A stretch of 64,000 nt of DNA from Pseudoscleropodium purum (GCA_963969395.1 OZ017796.1:312501-376500); one strand, 5' to 3'; counted from the first letter of the stretch, positions 23,838 through 37,754 are shown. Notes: a model not told the origin generated them from the sequence alone. Program-made: numbers and translations.

Positions 23838-24007
23838 GACATGAAATTGTCAGATTTCAATTGCTCGTTTATCAATGTTCAAGCTATGCCAAATCAAGTT
23901 GTTGCAACAACCAAGAAAACTTGACATGAAATTGTCAAATTTCAATTGCTTGTTTATCAATGTTCAAGCTATACTAAATCAAGTTGTTACAACAACCAAG
24001 AAAACTT
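23838..24007. repeat. Tandem duplication, 2 x 85 bp
   Basis: GACATGAAATTGTCA through CAACCAAGAAAACTT repeats at an 85-bp period with only a handful of substitutions (CAGATTT versus CAAATTT, CTCG versus CTTG, GCCAAA versus ACTAAA). Confidence 0.9.
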
Positions 24008-26399
24008 GCTCAAGCAACAAGTGTTTAGATCAAAGAAGAGTTGATAAATTTGAGACATTTGAGAATAATGCATACTTAATTAGCAACTACAATAGTTTTG
24101 AACCTAATTGCCTTGAAAAATGAATTATTTTCAACTTATATGGAGGATGTATTGTAGCCTTTACAAATTTGAAGTTGAAGAAAATTGGTTGGTGAGAATT
24201 TGATACTAGAGAAAATGAATAGGGAGATTTTGATAAGGAGAAGATGCAATTGGTGCCTCTTGGAAAAAAATTGCTCCTTTCTACAAAGAGGAGGAAAATT
24301 ACCAGAGCAATTCCAAAAACTTCCCAAATGTTCATCATAGTGCTAGCATTCTTATTCTTTATTGTCTTTGCCACCATACTTTGTAATCTGATCTATATTC
24401 CTAACAAAATATACTAGTGCCAACTTGCAATTTTTCTTGTTCACATGTACATAGACAAGACCAATTCTATAGTAAAGAACCGTTGATTAGTGAGTTGTTA
24501 GGCAAGGCATTGTCATCTTTGTGAGCATTACACATGCATGATTCTATTAATCCTAAATGGAGTAATTAACAACTTCAATTGGTTAGTGTTATACCAAATT
24601 GTATCATCCTACAACCCATGTGGGAGTGCATGTTGCAACAATTTTCAACTCACTTTGAAATATATTCCTTTGAATACATTTGTGAAGTAGGTTGTGTATG
24701 TGATTTTTCTTGATTCTTGTTGGTATTTTTCTGCACCCTTGGCAATGTTTTATTGAACAAAGTAGACTTCAAAATCAATAATAGTATTGGAAAAATCTAT
24801 TGCAATGTGAAGACTAGGGAGCTCAAAATTTAGGGTCATGTTTGCAAATACAAAACAAGTGTATAAACTTGCTATAGTTTTACATAAGTGATCACAATTA
24901 TCAATTACATTTAACATTTCATGAAATATGTGCTTTTTTGTGCATCCAAAAATCTTCTTATACATGATTATGGTAAATACATGTTGATCCTTGCAAGAGT
25001 TAACTTCTTGAAAACCAAGCATTCAAATTTTGAACAATAGATGAAAGTAAACATACATAAAACTCACAAAATGTATTTTTTCATCCCCATTTTTTAGTAG
25101 ATCTTACATTAGTTCTTCAATAATTTTACACTATAGATTATGAAGACTTTATTTTTCAAATATTATATTATTCAAAAGGTATTGTTAGATTTGACATCAA
25201 AAAGTAAGTTTTTCAATTTAAAAAATAATTGAATAAAAAATGAAAATGAAATCTTTAAAAACCACTAGGATTAGACCTTAATATTTTGATTTTAAAGGAA
25301 AAAAAAAATTGTAACAATCACAAATATTCAACCTACAATCAATTTGAAAAGGAATTTTTAATTTTTGGCTTCACATCCAATTAAAAAATATAGGTTAGTA
25401 TTATATTTGATTTAACCATGTGGATATGGTCTCTAAATCATATTTTACAACTATTATTTTAGAATTATCATTAAATTCTTATTCTAGTCTCATTTTATAA
25501 TATATCTTTATAATTTTGGAAATTTGGACTATGTCCTCATCTTTAAGGACCTATTAATAAGGCCAAATATAAAAACTTGTTGTGTAATTCTACGATTGTG
25601 ACCTTGTTAAATTAAATTCAAACATTACATATTCTTACCTATATTGTGTACTATTTGAACATAAGAGCCTCAAAAGGTTGATTTTATGGGCATTGCTATC
25701 ATCAACACTTTCAAAATTCATAGTTTATTCAAACAATGCCAAAAAAATACATAGAAAGAGTTGTTTAATGTTGCTCTAAGTTGCCCACAAAATTTGATGC
25801 CCAATTAAACTGTGTTTCCAAGGTATTGTAAACTGAATACATTGCATTGACAATGGGATTTGCTTCTAATACACTTATGTCATTTTTACATTGGACTAAT
25901 TTGAAATTCATTATATATATGAATGACATTATTTTTCTAATTATTGGTCCAATGTATTTCTCATACATTATACATGAAAATTTGGTTTAAAATTTTGGTG
26001 GGCAACAAAACAACATTGGAAATGCATTGAACTAATTCAAAGGAAATTCTAGAAGTGTTCAAAAGAACTTGTCTAAATTGTCAAAAATAAAAGAATTATC
26101 AAGGTAGTCAAGTTTTCTCTTACTTTTAATTATTTTGGCGCATACAACATTTGGCCATACTGAAAAGTAAGAAATTGACATGGAATTTATTCAAGGGTGA
26201 AACTTGTGCTAGTGGTGAGGGAGTTTGATTTTCCCATCAAACTAGATTGCGGTTAGGCTAGCCTACGGATATTTGCAAGAATCAAACCACATATCTCATA
26301 AGCACAACAAGTCCAATAAACACAACCATTTCTCACTATCCTTTTCCAAATTCTAATAAAAGGTGTAGATGAGGAATATCTTTCATGTGCATTAAAATT
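24008..26399. other. AT-rich intergenic sequence
   Basis: No gene is supported. Open stretches are short, with A/T-driven composition and no domains. Confidence 0.5.
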
Positions 26400-27175
26400 T
26401 TAGGACAATTCGATATATGATTCAAAAGTTATAGCCAAATATATAATTTCTTCTAAACTTGGGCGGTCTGGGCAAATTTGAAAAAATCTTTTTTTTTAAA
26501 AACAAATTTGAAATTAGTTTTCTAAATTTTTATAGACATAGAAAGCTTTGAATCATTCTGTTTTGATCAAAGCATAAAAAATTAAGAGGTGTTTTAATTT
26601 GTCAGTAATTATGCATTTTCTATTTCAAAATAAAATTTCAAATCTACTATTGAACTCAATTTTCAATATTTGTGGAAAAAAATAAAATTGGAAGTGAATA
26701 TTTTTTTATTACAACATTACAACCATTAGAATTGGCATTTTTCAATTCCATAAATAAATTGTTATCAATTCAGCATTTTGAATCATTCTCTACATCTATC
26801 TTTTTACTATTTTTTTGCTATATGTTGTACAATTCCAAATGATCTAAAAATTTTTAAGCATGTAGTCAACATGCCTTGAAGAATAAATCCTAAGAAGCAC
26901 CACTATATTGAACATTTTATCATACAAATGTGACCTTGTGAAGTGCAGCTATCACATTTTTCGTAGGACCAAAAAATGATTTGTCACTTCAAATGTTGAT
27001 ATCTTACAATCTACATGGGTTAAACTTCTCGAATTTTTTCCACATCTTTTTCAAACCAATTTACTATAAAATCATACAATTACATGTGTCCAAAAATGTA
27101 TTTTTTCTAAAATTTGAAACTTGAATAAGAATTGGCAATTTTGGAGCATTTTTGGCAAAAACATAGGCAAAGAAC
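26400..27175 (+). mobile_element. Family A element, termini lost
   Basis: It carries both halves of the family interior in order: the AGTTATAGCC and CTGGGCAAATTTG region, TTTGAATCATTCTGTTTTG, ATTTTTCAATTCCATAA, CTATATGTTGTACAATTCC, CATACAAATGTGACC and TTGGAGCATTTTTGG. Both ends lack a clear TTAACCCC terminus; the right edge joins another repeat at CATTAGAAGAAATTTGGGG. Confidence 0.65.
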
Positions 27176-27720
27176 TTTCATTAGAAGAAATTTGGGGCCT
27201 ATGGAAGATTGTGAGTTATCAACCCTTGTGAATGCTGAAACTGCTACGGGAATGCAAATCCGACGTGGTCGAAAGAGTGTTACATTATCATTTTGGGGGG
27301 AAATTTTTTTAAGACTTTTTTTGCATTTCAAGACCCAAATTTTTTTTTTATAATTTTATTTTTGTAATTTTTGGCTTGACAACATGCTAGCATTATTGGG
27401 AACAGAACTAAAACGTCTCTCATGGAGCCTCAAATCTCCCCTAATGAAGGGTCATTAGAAGAGTTGTTATCCCTCGGGAAGGTTGTAAGTTCTCAGTAGT
27501 TCCCAAACTGTGGAAATTGTCTTGCAACAACTTGTTGATTTAGCAAAGCGACTACCACATCTAGAAAAAAAAATTCCAACTTTTTTCTTCATTTTAAGAA
27601 TGATTTCTTTTTGTAACACCCATTTGCTAGAATGGGGGGGGGGAGAATTGTAGGGAGCATTAGCTTGAAATAGCCCTCTCAATTCCCCCCAAATCCTCTA
27701 ATGTAAGACCAACAAGAATG
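27176..27720 (+). repeat. Dispersed repeat family F fragments
   Basis: CATTAGAAGAAATTTGGGGCC with GTGAGTTATCA occurs here and, reversed, at 39310-39350. A related CATTAGAAGAG...GGAAGGTTGTAAG occurs at 27450. It contains a run of Gs at 27636-27644 with a complementary C-run at 27684-27690. No coding capacity. Confidence 0.45.
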
Positions 27721-28229
27721 CTCACAAATTGGTTCAAATTCTCTATATGGCAATACTTAAAAAAGCATTGCATATAGGAACATTATTTAACCTCTACAAT
27801 CTTATCGTCCCCTCGGAGGACAAAATGGATTTTAGATAGGTGCCTATAATCTCAATTTTCATCACAATTTTTTGAAATTTATTTTGAAAATAAGAAAACA
27901 CATTAGCTTTTGGAAACATGAATTTTATTTCAAATAATTTAATATAGGATTCATTTTTTAATGCAATTTTTATAGTTTGTCAAAACAAATTGTTTTTTTC
28001 TTGCTAAAAAATCTCACTATTCGTATTATTTTATTTCAATTCCATCTTAGAGCAATTAGCAATTTTTTTTTTTTTTCCAATCTTGGATATCCTTCTACTT
28101 AATAATTCTTGAAAGAATGAAAATTAAATTTAAGAAAAAAATTGTCTTCGACTTGCAACTAAATTTTTGAATATGGTTTTTTCTAAATTCAACATGTATA
28201 TTGCAATAATTTTAAGCAAAGAGGATTCA

Positions 28230-28481
28230 AAGACTTAAAATCTAGTTAGAGAAGGTTTTCTAAAGACAATTTCCATCACTTCAAATGCAAATATCTTGCA
28301 ACTTACAAAATAAAAGTTTTTGAAATTTTCTCCACACATTCTTATATTAATCTAATACAAGATCATACAATTACGTATGTGGAAGAAAAAATTCTAAAGT
28401 TTTTTGCTTGTTGTAATAGAAATGGAATTTTTATTGAGTGTAATTTGATCGGGATAAAAGCCTTAGGACTTTAAAGGTTAA
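28230..28481 (+). mobile_element. Family A element, right-hand fragment
   Basis: It matches the right part of family A (CACTTCAAATGCAAATATCTTGCAA, CTCCACACATTCTTA, AATACAAGATCATACAATTAC) and ends GACTTTAAAGGTTAA, a degenerate family terminus. Confidence 0.6.
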
Positions 28482-29040
28482 ACTTTTTGGCATTGTTACT
28501 TCATCTTAAATGTCTACTAAGGATTTTAGCCTTGGAAGATATAATTTGTAGGAAATTCACTCATTCCTTTTACTTTATGATTGAAGGCAATGGAAGGAGC
28601 ACGATACGGTGGTTTTGATGAACATTGTATTTTTCAAAATAAGCAACTATTCTATGAGAGGCTCAATCCTTGTAGCAGCTAGAAACGTGAAACAAATGAA
28701 AGGACAAGTAAGCTCGAACCTACAATTTTCTAATCATCATATACCGAGAGTATACATTTCCAATCCAAAATGTTTGCTTTTAGTAGATGGCGACATAAAT
28801 AGAAACATGAAGGTTCTAGGATTGTTGGTTTTATTTTATTTTTTTGACACAAGCATGTTGAACAACACATTGTGTGGATTTTTATCAAGAAGAAAGGCTA
28901 AACTACCTGTCACTGCCAAGTATCGAATGTACTACCACGCCATTCAATTTGGATACCTTTCCACCATCATCCGGTAGTTCATAGTTATAAATTACCACTA
29001 GGATTGTTGGCTTTACGAAAGAATGACTCTCTTATTGTGT
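28482..29040. other. Intergenic, no recognised gene
   Basis: A 122-codon open stretch at 28609-28977 has no ATG-anchored domain, biased composition or splice support. It is not accepted as a gene. Confidence 0.4.
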
Positions 29041-29049
29041 TATTTCAAT

Positions 29050-29220
29050 TCTTTAACTCTAAAAGGACAAGCAAGTTACTATAAAAATAAAAAATCATCT
29101 TTTATTGATGTTGTGTGAATCATTTACTTAAAAAAACCAAGAACACTCACGGGAGGTCAAATTGCTATGCAAGACCTTCCCTGTTTACACAAAATTCCAA
29201 AGATGAACATCTGCACTGAA
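29050..29220 (+). mobile_element. Family C element, diverged copy
   Basis: TTGTGTGAATCATTTACTTAAAA, the ACTCAC/GGAGGTCAA region and ACAAAATTCCAAAGATGAACA align in order with 19955-20070. The left end near 29052 (TTTAACTCTAAAAGG) is weak. Confidence 0.5.
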
Positions 29221-30500
29221 ATCGTAACTGATGAGAGTCCTGCTCTTCCTCAACAACTTCCGACAAGAGCTCCGACCAAACAAAGCCAAGGAAGTGAAAG
29301 CCATAACTGTAACGCAAAGGGAGGCGTTGCAGCAGCACTGACAGGCAAAGCAAGCATGCTTTCTGACTTCAAGCAGTTGGTGGCTGTCCAGTGAACGATA
29401 CTGACTGACTGTATGCTGGGCGACTTAACTTAAGCTCACTTACAGTGTAACGTAGAAGGTCCCTAATTAAGAGCTGGAACTGATTTTGGGGGAGTTGAAA
29501 CTTCTTCAACAGAAATTTTCCTTGAAACACAAGTAGAAACTTTGGCAGCTAAGGTAAACCTGCCTATAACAGGCAGAATGGCTGATCTGTCCTATTGCCA
29601 TTGACAAAAAAAATCTGATTTTTTTTTGTACAAAGACAAATGTAAGAAATGAAGGAAGCAACTAGAATTTTATTTTTTCGACAAAATATGAATTTTTTGT
29701 GAATTTTCGAAGTTTGCTGTCCAGTTTGCCCAAAAAAGTCTGTAGAGTACCCCAAATCAGCAGAAAAGTGTTTCCATGATGGTCATCTTACCACCCAAAG
29801 CAGTCATAACATTCTTTAACATGGTTACAAGATTTCCTAACATGGATATGACATAAAGAAATTAAAAAATAACTTTTTACTAACAGTTTACACTAGAAAG
29901 GTGTCAATGTTCTATCACAGTTATTAATAACTCCATAACCATATTCCAAGGCTTTGATGACAACTAAAAATCAACCTAATGTAGTCTTAATTCTATTTTT
30001 AAGAAAAAGTTTCTCATGGGTTGATGAAAGACTGTAATGAGGGAGTTCCCTAGGTGCCTGTCATGGGTGATTTGCCTGTCATAGGCAAGTTTACCTTATA
30101 GTAGCCGACCCATTTCTTAGCACACCCCATTCTCGTGATATAGACTATTCTGTTTCTGATCAGATCAGCAGGAGATTTGCAGTGATTAATTGTGGCACAA
30201 TTTTCAACGCAGCTATGGCACGTTGCTATTGGCTACAAGACTCACAATATTACAAGAAGTCTTTGGATGATTTTGCAATTAACCTATGGTCAGAAATAGA
30301 AAAGTCTATATCACCACTATAGGTGGAAGAGAATCTTTCACTAAAAAATTCATAGTAATTTATGTTTAGTGTAATAAAATTCTGGGAAAATAGAAAATCC
30401 TTCCAAACTCTATTTCCGTACATGGGAAAAATTACAAATTCAAAAAACTTGTACTCCAAATACGCATAATTGCTTAAGTGGTTGGAAATGGATTGGCTAC
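29221..30500. other. Intergenic, no recognised gene
   Basis: AT-rich. A somewhat GC-richer patch at 29220-29400 has a short open stretch without domains. Nothing supported. Confidence 0.45.
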
Positions 30501-30502
30501 CC

Positions 30503-30883
30503 TAAGGTAGAAGTACCTATTTCGGACAAGCCCCTGATAATTGCATTATAGACTAACCTATTGTGGACAATAGTTGGATGTAGTGGTCATCGAAAAATAT
30601 TCTTGGTTTGTACTTTCTCATCCACTCATCTCTCTTCTTTCTTGGCCCAAGGTGAAGTACCAAAGCTGACTACAATAGGTGAGTCTATGAAATTGGAATG
30701 GGTCCAGGTGCAAAATCCATTTTTACATTAAATAAAAAATTCATTTTTGGTGAAAATTTTTTGGTTGTTCTGGCATTCTTCCACAACCTTATTTTTGTAC
30801 ACACAAAATTCAATTCCCCATGAATCTCCGACATCATCTAGTCTGAAAAGCTGAAGTTATCCAAAATAGGTACTTCTACCTTA
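30503..30883. mobile_element. MITE-like element with perfect 20-bp terminal inverted repeats
   Basis: The left end TAAGGTAGAAGTACCTATTT (30503-30522) is exactly the reverse complement of the right end at 30864-30883. Both flanks read ACCC next to the repeat. The element is 381 bp with no coding capacity. A related end lies at 8548. Confidence 0.8.
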
Positions 30884-30884
30884 A

Positions 30885-31066
30885 CCCAAGTTGTTTCATA
30901 TTTTTTGGAGTTTGTGAAATTAGTTATGAAATTTTGAAGCTAAAGTGGCAAAGGGTTCTAATAGCATCCACCTCCTAAAATGTACATTGTTTGAACATGA
31001 TGGAAGGCTACAAAAAAACAACAGGTACGTGCATTGTACATTTAAGGAGGTGGATGCTTTTAGAAC
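30885..31066 (+). repeat. Dispersed repeat family E with an internal 35-bp hairpin
   Basis: The module CCCAAGTTGTTTCATATTTTTTG...TTATGAAATTTTGAAG recurs at 38665 and 59110. Within it, 30955-30989 and 31032-31066 pair over 32 of 35 positions around AGCATCCACCTCCT, with a 42-nt loop. Confidence 0.65.
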
Positions 31067-34000
31067 ATGTGCACTTTTATAACCTCCTATCTCATGTATG
31101 AAGATTTCTAGCTTAGCTTGAATCAAACCTTTCTTGAATTTTTGCATTTTCTTTCCTACATTGTTATAAATAAATAAATTTTTTTCCTCCATTTCATCAA
31201 TTACATCCTACAAAAAAGTGTGGTCTTAAAAAACTCAAGTATTGGTTGGGATGAATGAGAAGTTTTGGAGTAAAAATAGCCTCTATGCTTGTTGTCCAAA
31301 ATTGAGAAGTAGGATTTTCATTATCACTTGAGAATTGTGAGCAACATATTCCCCCCTCCCTCCAAGGGAAAAAACAATAGTTGTTGGATGAAATTAAAAA
31401 AAACTAAGACTACTCCAATTGTCATGCGATATGAATTAAAAAAAAATGTCGTTGAAGTTGTTGTCAAATTGCCTCAAGTTGCCCCAAGGGCCAAAGTTTG
31501 CTTGCAGGCAATTTTTTTCTTTGTCAATTTATTTTTCATGTTTCCATCCACATTTCTCTTGGCCTCATCATTAAATCCCAAACCCCTTGAACCTCATCAT
31601 TAGAATCCAAAATCCTTTTGCCGCCACATCAACTTCCTTCCTTCTTTGTATTTGTGTATTATCCTTAGAAGCATGTTGTAGCACTTTCATTTTCAATGTT
31701 TTGGTTGATCTCTTATTGAATGATCTCTTTGAATAAATGTATGAGTCCTTTTTGTAGTTGAAATTTGGTGCAAAAGAAAAATATTTATTCTTGTTGCTAG
31801 TTAGGTCTTTTGTCAATTCCCTCATTTTATATAATTGTTTGTATATGTTGTATGAGATATTCTATCATGTGTATCATAAAACTACTCCTATTCTTCTTTG
31901 CAATGAATTCAAATTATTTTACAATATCAACAACACAGTGTATTTTTGTTAGTTGCATAGTATAATACGAAAATCCAACGCAACATTCTAGTGATTACAT
32001 ATTAATTTGAATTCAAATGTTCTTTCAGCCTATTTTCCACTTTGGTATAAAATTGCACATTGTTTCGCAACGATTTGAATCATTGAGAAACAATTTTGAA
32101 TAACTTTGCTTTTATTGATTCTAATTCTAATTTACTTTCAAAATCAATCTCCTAAAATCTTATATTGTTCAATAATTATTTGTAACTATTTTGTAATCAA
32201 AACAATGTTCACTACTACTTCCTATTGTTCAACACTTCTCTCCATTATACTATAGAAATCTTGAGTAGTTTATTGCTCACACTTGCAGATATGATCAGAA
32301 AATGCAATTAGAAGATGTACGTTCAAAGGATGTGATTTTGGATTTATTGTTGTATTTTGTTCAAGTTTGAATGATTTTAGTTCAAATGACTTGAGGTTTT
32401 TTGTGATTTAAACCGCTTTGAATTGTGATAAGTTTTCTCAAAGTTAAGCATTAGGATTAAGACTAGCTTAGAGCTCCATGAGTACATAACAATGAAATAA
32501 AGAAATGGAGTCATGAAACTAAAAAATTATGTTTGGTACAACTTTGCAAGGACTAAATATACCAATTGTACATAGAATAATCAAAATGAGAATGTCTTAT
32601 ACTTTGCATGTGTTTGTGTAAAATTGATGTCTTGCATTTTAGAGCATTGGTATCTATTACTATTATTCTCTTTAGTTTGCATCAATCAATAGATCTACTA
32701 GTTTTCTTGTTAGATTATTACTACATTTTAAACACAATCATTCTTTAACTAGGCTCTACTGGAGAACAATGTTGAAGCATTAGTGCAATTGACCAATGTT
32801 GAAGCTAATGTGATTTTCTACCAATAAATTTAGAAGTCTAGAAGTTCACTTTTATGAACAATTTTAGCAACATGAAGGAGACAAAGAAAGAGAAGGAAAC
32901 ATGAGATTGAAGAAAAAAATGTTGAAGAGATTAGGACTTAGAATTGAATGTGAAAGTTTTACATGAAATGGAAAAATGAGGAAATGAATTTTTTAATGCA
33001 ATTTAGGGTTTGTTGCACAATGAAAGCAATTGAGGAGGAAGGCAATAAATTTGAAGATTGAGTATTTCAATGGCTATATGCCATGTGTACAAAAATTATT
33101 TACTAACTACCCTACCAATAGGGTTGTACATGATTTTACACTATGACTTCAAAAGAAATTATTCACTAAATAATTTATTTGACTCAACTTAGTGAAGGAC
33201 AAAAATGACCATCACTTTGCATATCTTCTTGAGGCTAAATAAATCATTCTTAAACTTTTACAAATATTGACCAAGAAAGATAAAAGCATGGATTTCATTT
33301 TTAATATTCTAAAGTAAGGTAAACCACCTTCTTTGTATCATTGTGTATTGGTTAGACATCTTTCAAATTTTGGGATGTACGATGCTAGTACGTACAAAAT
33401 ATTCTTGAAAAATAGCTATAATTAGAATGATTTTTTGTTATAGTGGTCCTTGTAGTTTATGGCCAAACTAGCATTCAACTTTTTTTAGAGTGAAAGAAGT
33501 CTTTATTCATGGGAAGCAAAAGGGTCCATGTCTTGAAATTCATGAATGTCATGTAATGGCCAACAAATGGCACATATCGTTTTATCGCGTAAACAAAGCC
33601 TTTGTGCAATTTGTGATGTTGATTGGATCTATGGAGTTATTTATATCTATTCATATGTAGAATTGGGATAATCAAACATCATTTAGCCATTCAAACATGA
33701 TAATATTATCTTACTTGAAAAAAATTTAGAGGCATCAAAATGCTTAGACAATTTCATTCTTTCAAAATTGGAGAATAATTTGCAAAGATTTAATATTCTT
33801 TTCCAAAATTGCCTCAAAATAAATCTTTGAATATCCTAAAATGATCTTTAGGTCTTTTTAATAATTTATATATCATTAATAAGGTTATCAACCAACAATT
33901 GAGGAGTAGTGACTGATGCATGGTGAATTTGTTGGAATAAACTCCCACATCTTCCAACTTGCCAAACCATAGGACCTTACATAGGAAGGTCCATTTCAAA

Positions 34001-34750
34001 CATTTTGATCATTCTAAGTGCCTAAAAATGGACCATATAATAATAGTCACATTAATTGAAGATATTATTACTATTCTTTAATTGTTGAGATTTGAACCAC
34101 AATGAGATGAATAGTGGTCACAATCAAAGTCTTGTGTGGTAGTAATGGAGTGAGTTAAACCACAATAAGAACTTATATCTATTAATAGTACAACTATCAA
34201 ACATATGATTATTTAGAATGTTCATATTGTGGCCTTTTTAGGAAGGGATTGTGACTATTTAAGTGTACAATGAATGCACACTATATTATTATGATCATAA
34301 TGAATGCACTTCATATAAGTTTGGGAAGATAGTGACTCTTTTGAGCTATTTGAGTTGTACACTTTAATAAACTCCAAACAAATTCAAACTCTGCCCAAAA
34401 TAATTCATAATTTTAATTGCTATTGCGTCTTTTTAGATTTGTTTATATGCAAGAAAATATATTTAAAACATCTACTGGCTCACCAAACCATGGGACAAGA
34501 GAGTCATTTTGTTGGATTGGAATCATCTAACTCCTATCACAAAGATATTGCACACTTGAATATGGGCTTTACTAAACATCTTCGTCAAACTTTTTGGAAA
34601 GCAAAGTGAGCAATTTTTTTTGTTTTTTTGTTATCCTTGATTTGCAAATGGATAGGTTCAATAACAAAAAATGTGTTTTTGCCAAGCATTGGTCATTCAC
34701 ATCTTAGTTTATGTCTTGTATATCTAATTATTGCATCTTGCACTTTTCAT
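31067..34750. other. AT-rich intergenic sequence
   Basis: No gene or clear repeat boundary seen. All open stretches are short and low-complexity. Confidence 0.5.
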
Positions 34751-34759
34751 GGGGGACAG

Positions 34760-34925
34760 TGTCTTTCTAAAGTTAATCTTAAAACGTCTTTGCAAACATT
34801 AAGTGTCCAATGGATGGTAACGAATACTTCTATGTAAGACCAAAGTGTAGATGTTCATCTTTGGAATTTTGTGTGGAAAGGGGTCTTGCACAATACTTTG
34901 TCTTCTAATGACTATTTTTTTTTTT
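34760..34925 (-). mobile_element. Family C element, diverged copy, reverse orientation
   Basis: GTGTAGATGTTCATCTTTGGAATTTTGTG and GGGGTCTTGCACAATA match the reverse complement of the copy near 29150-29215. Ends are not defined. Confidence 0.5.
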
Positions 34926-35564
34926 GTGAAGGAAAGCTCTTGTTGAAATTAAGATTTATCTAAGAAGCGTGCTTGAATCAGCAACCCTAAAATTGTGTCT
35001 ACCACCCCAATTTAGAATGATATTGACAATACCAAACAACAATAAGTTACAAGAGAAGAATGACATGACCTAGATGTATAATTTCACTGCAAGAGAAAGG
35101 GGAGTTTTAAGTATAGTCCTTGTAGTACAGTATTTCAAGTAATGATCTTTAAAGAGACTATTAGTAAAATTTTCTTAGAAATATATATGTTTTCAGTAAA
35201 AACACATATCTCTTAAAATGTCATTCCTTACAAGACTAGGTACAAGACTATACTACTAAAACTATACTTAAACACCTCTAACTCTTGTTGTGTTTATTAC
35301 ATACCTTAGAAATAGTCATCTAATATTTGAAGTTCTGAAAATACAATTGAGTTTTACCATGATACAATCCAGATCTTGGAACAACTTCCTTCCAAAGTTC
35401 AAACCTCCAAGTTTATTTTCAAGTGGTCTTGCTCAATTGAAGGCAAGTGTTTCAAATGAGGTGGAGCATAAAAGAGCACAAAGAAGATGAGCTCCAAGTC
35501 ATTGATTTAATGGGAGTATGCAACATCAAGTGTTTCTAGGAAGGCACATTGTGTTGGATACTTC

Positions 35565-36500
35565 TTAACCCCTAAAGTTTGTTGACTATGTTTTCACCAA
35601 AATGCTTGAAATCTACCATTTTTTGGTCGAGTTGCAAATTTTAGAAAAAAATATTTTTGAGACACATGTAACCATAAGATCTTGTGGTAAGTTGGTTTGA
35701 AAAGATATGGAAAAAATTTCAGAAATTTACACCTTGTAGATTGCAAGATATTAATATTTGAATTGACAGAAATCCTTTTCTGGATCCTACAAAAAGTTGG
35801 ACAATTGCACTTCTCAAGGTTACATTTGTATGGAAAAAATTCAAAATGATGGTGCTTCTTAGGGCTTTTATTTTTGGCAAAATTTTGCTAGATTGTCAAA
35901 AATCTGACCTCTTTGGTTTCATCCCTCCCAAAACTAACCTCTAGATTGAGGCCAGCAAGGGGGACATTGGTCAAAAAAAAAAACTCTGGTGCTTCTTTAG
36001 ATTCAATATTCAAGTCAATTTGACTACATGCTTGAAAATTTTCACATCATTTAGAATTGTACAACATATAGAAAAAAATAGTAAATCAAAAGAAGTAAAA
36101 ATCATTAAATTGTTAAGAATTTAGTTATGGAATTGAAAAATGCCAATCCCAATGCTTGAACTATTGTGATAGACAATCTACATCCTATGATTTTATTATT
36201 TTCCAAAAATATTGAAAATTGAGTTATGTAAAGGACTTCAAAGTTTATTTTAGAGTAGAGATTCTATAACTACCTGCTAACTAAAACTCCTCATAAATTT
36301 TGACTCATTGATCAAAATGGAATGATTAAAAGATTTCCAAGTACATTTTAATCTAGAAGAATAATTTCAAAATTTTGTTTCTTAAAAAATTGATATTTTT
36401 TTGTCTACTCAAGTTGCCTAAATTAGAAACAAATACAAATCATGCAATAATTTTTTAACCATGTTGCCAAAAAAATGCAATTTGGTCCTTTAGGGGTTAA
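35565..36500 (-). mobile_element. TTAA-type non-autonomous element, family A, full length (936 bp)
   Basis: The left end is TTAACCCCTAAAG and the right end is CTTTAGGGGTTAA, a perfect 13-bp terminal inverted repeat including TTAA. The interior is the reverse complement of the other family members. It has no open frame of note, so any transposase must be supplied elsewhere. The insert TCCCTCCCAAAACTAACCTC near 35925 is specific to this copy. Confidence 0.8.
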
Positions 36501-37754
36501 TGAGGCAAGGAGTGAAGAAAGTCATAGAGAAGAGAGTAGGTTGTATAGCAAAATTTGAATTAAATAATTCCTCACTACTACAAAACTGGTTGCTTTTCAT
36601 TCCCTAAAATAGTGACAAAATGTGGGTTGAGTGAAAAAAGTCACAAACAAAAAAATGTGGGGTTGACTTGACTACTAACATTAGATCATTTTCAATGAGA
36701 AGCGACATAGCTCTAGCTTTCCTCAATGGAAAACAATGGGGTTTGTTGTAATGCCTACAAGCTTGCAACCTTAGAAATTGAACTTGTGTAGACAAAGTCT
36801 ATAGCTCTAGAGTACTTGTTGAAAGCATTGGAATCAAATTAAATGTGAAAATGCGTTAAAACCTTCAATTAAAACTTTGGAATGCATTGGTTCATTTGTC
36901 TCAAGAAACCCCAAGGAAACAACAAAGCTAGTTCATTCACAAGTGTATTTGGATTCAAAAGCTTCCTAGCAACAACATGTACAGGCAGGCAAACTTGGGA
37001 ACTAGGAATGAGGGTAGAGACTCATGAGCATGATTCAAGACAAGTAAGGGATCCAATCCATTTTTGGCCACTTAAGCAATTAGGCATATTTAAAGCACAT
37101 GTTTCTTGAGTGTAGAAATTTCTCCATGTACAAAAATATAGTTTAGGAGGATTCCATATTTATCTAGGATTTTATTTCACAAAATATAATTACTATGAAA
37201 TTTTTAGTTGAAGATTATGTTTGACACTTTGATCTATGCTTGTCAAATAGGTCTTCCTACTTCCAACCATGGGTTGATTGCAAAATCGACCAATAGTGCA
37301 ACCAATCATAATGCATTACGACTATATTAGGAATTGTGCCATAATTAATCTCTTGCTTTCTTTTGATGATTGGAAAGAGAGTAGTCTATGTAACAGGAAT
37401 ACTCTTCTCACCTAGGTAGATTCTGATTTTTGGATTTGGATTGGGGACGAGGACTCACTTGATTTGTCTACCAAGAAGACTACCATTTGGATCTAGCAAT
37501 AGCTTGGTGTGGGGCAATGCTTGGAAAAACCTGATGGCTAGATTAGTTTTATCTAGTGGAATTGGAAAAATAACTGGTTGCAATTCAAAAATATAAGCAA
37601 AAAATTGATGAAAAAATCTATAAAAATTTATATTTTTAGTTAAAAAAAGAAAAAATAATTGAACTTTGTACTCACAAAAATGGTTTAATTTGGTAATTGA
37701 AGGAAAATAGCCAAGAATTTTAAAAAAAAATCCCAAATGTTGATGTGTGTGTGT
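36501..37754. other. Intergenic, no recognised gene
   Basis: AT-rich, with no supported coding region. Confidence 0.45.

Noticed and set aside
28609..28977. 122-codon open stretch in AT-rich spacer
   Set aside because: No domain, poor context and surrounded by repeat fragments.
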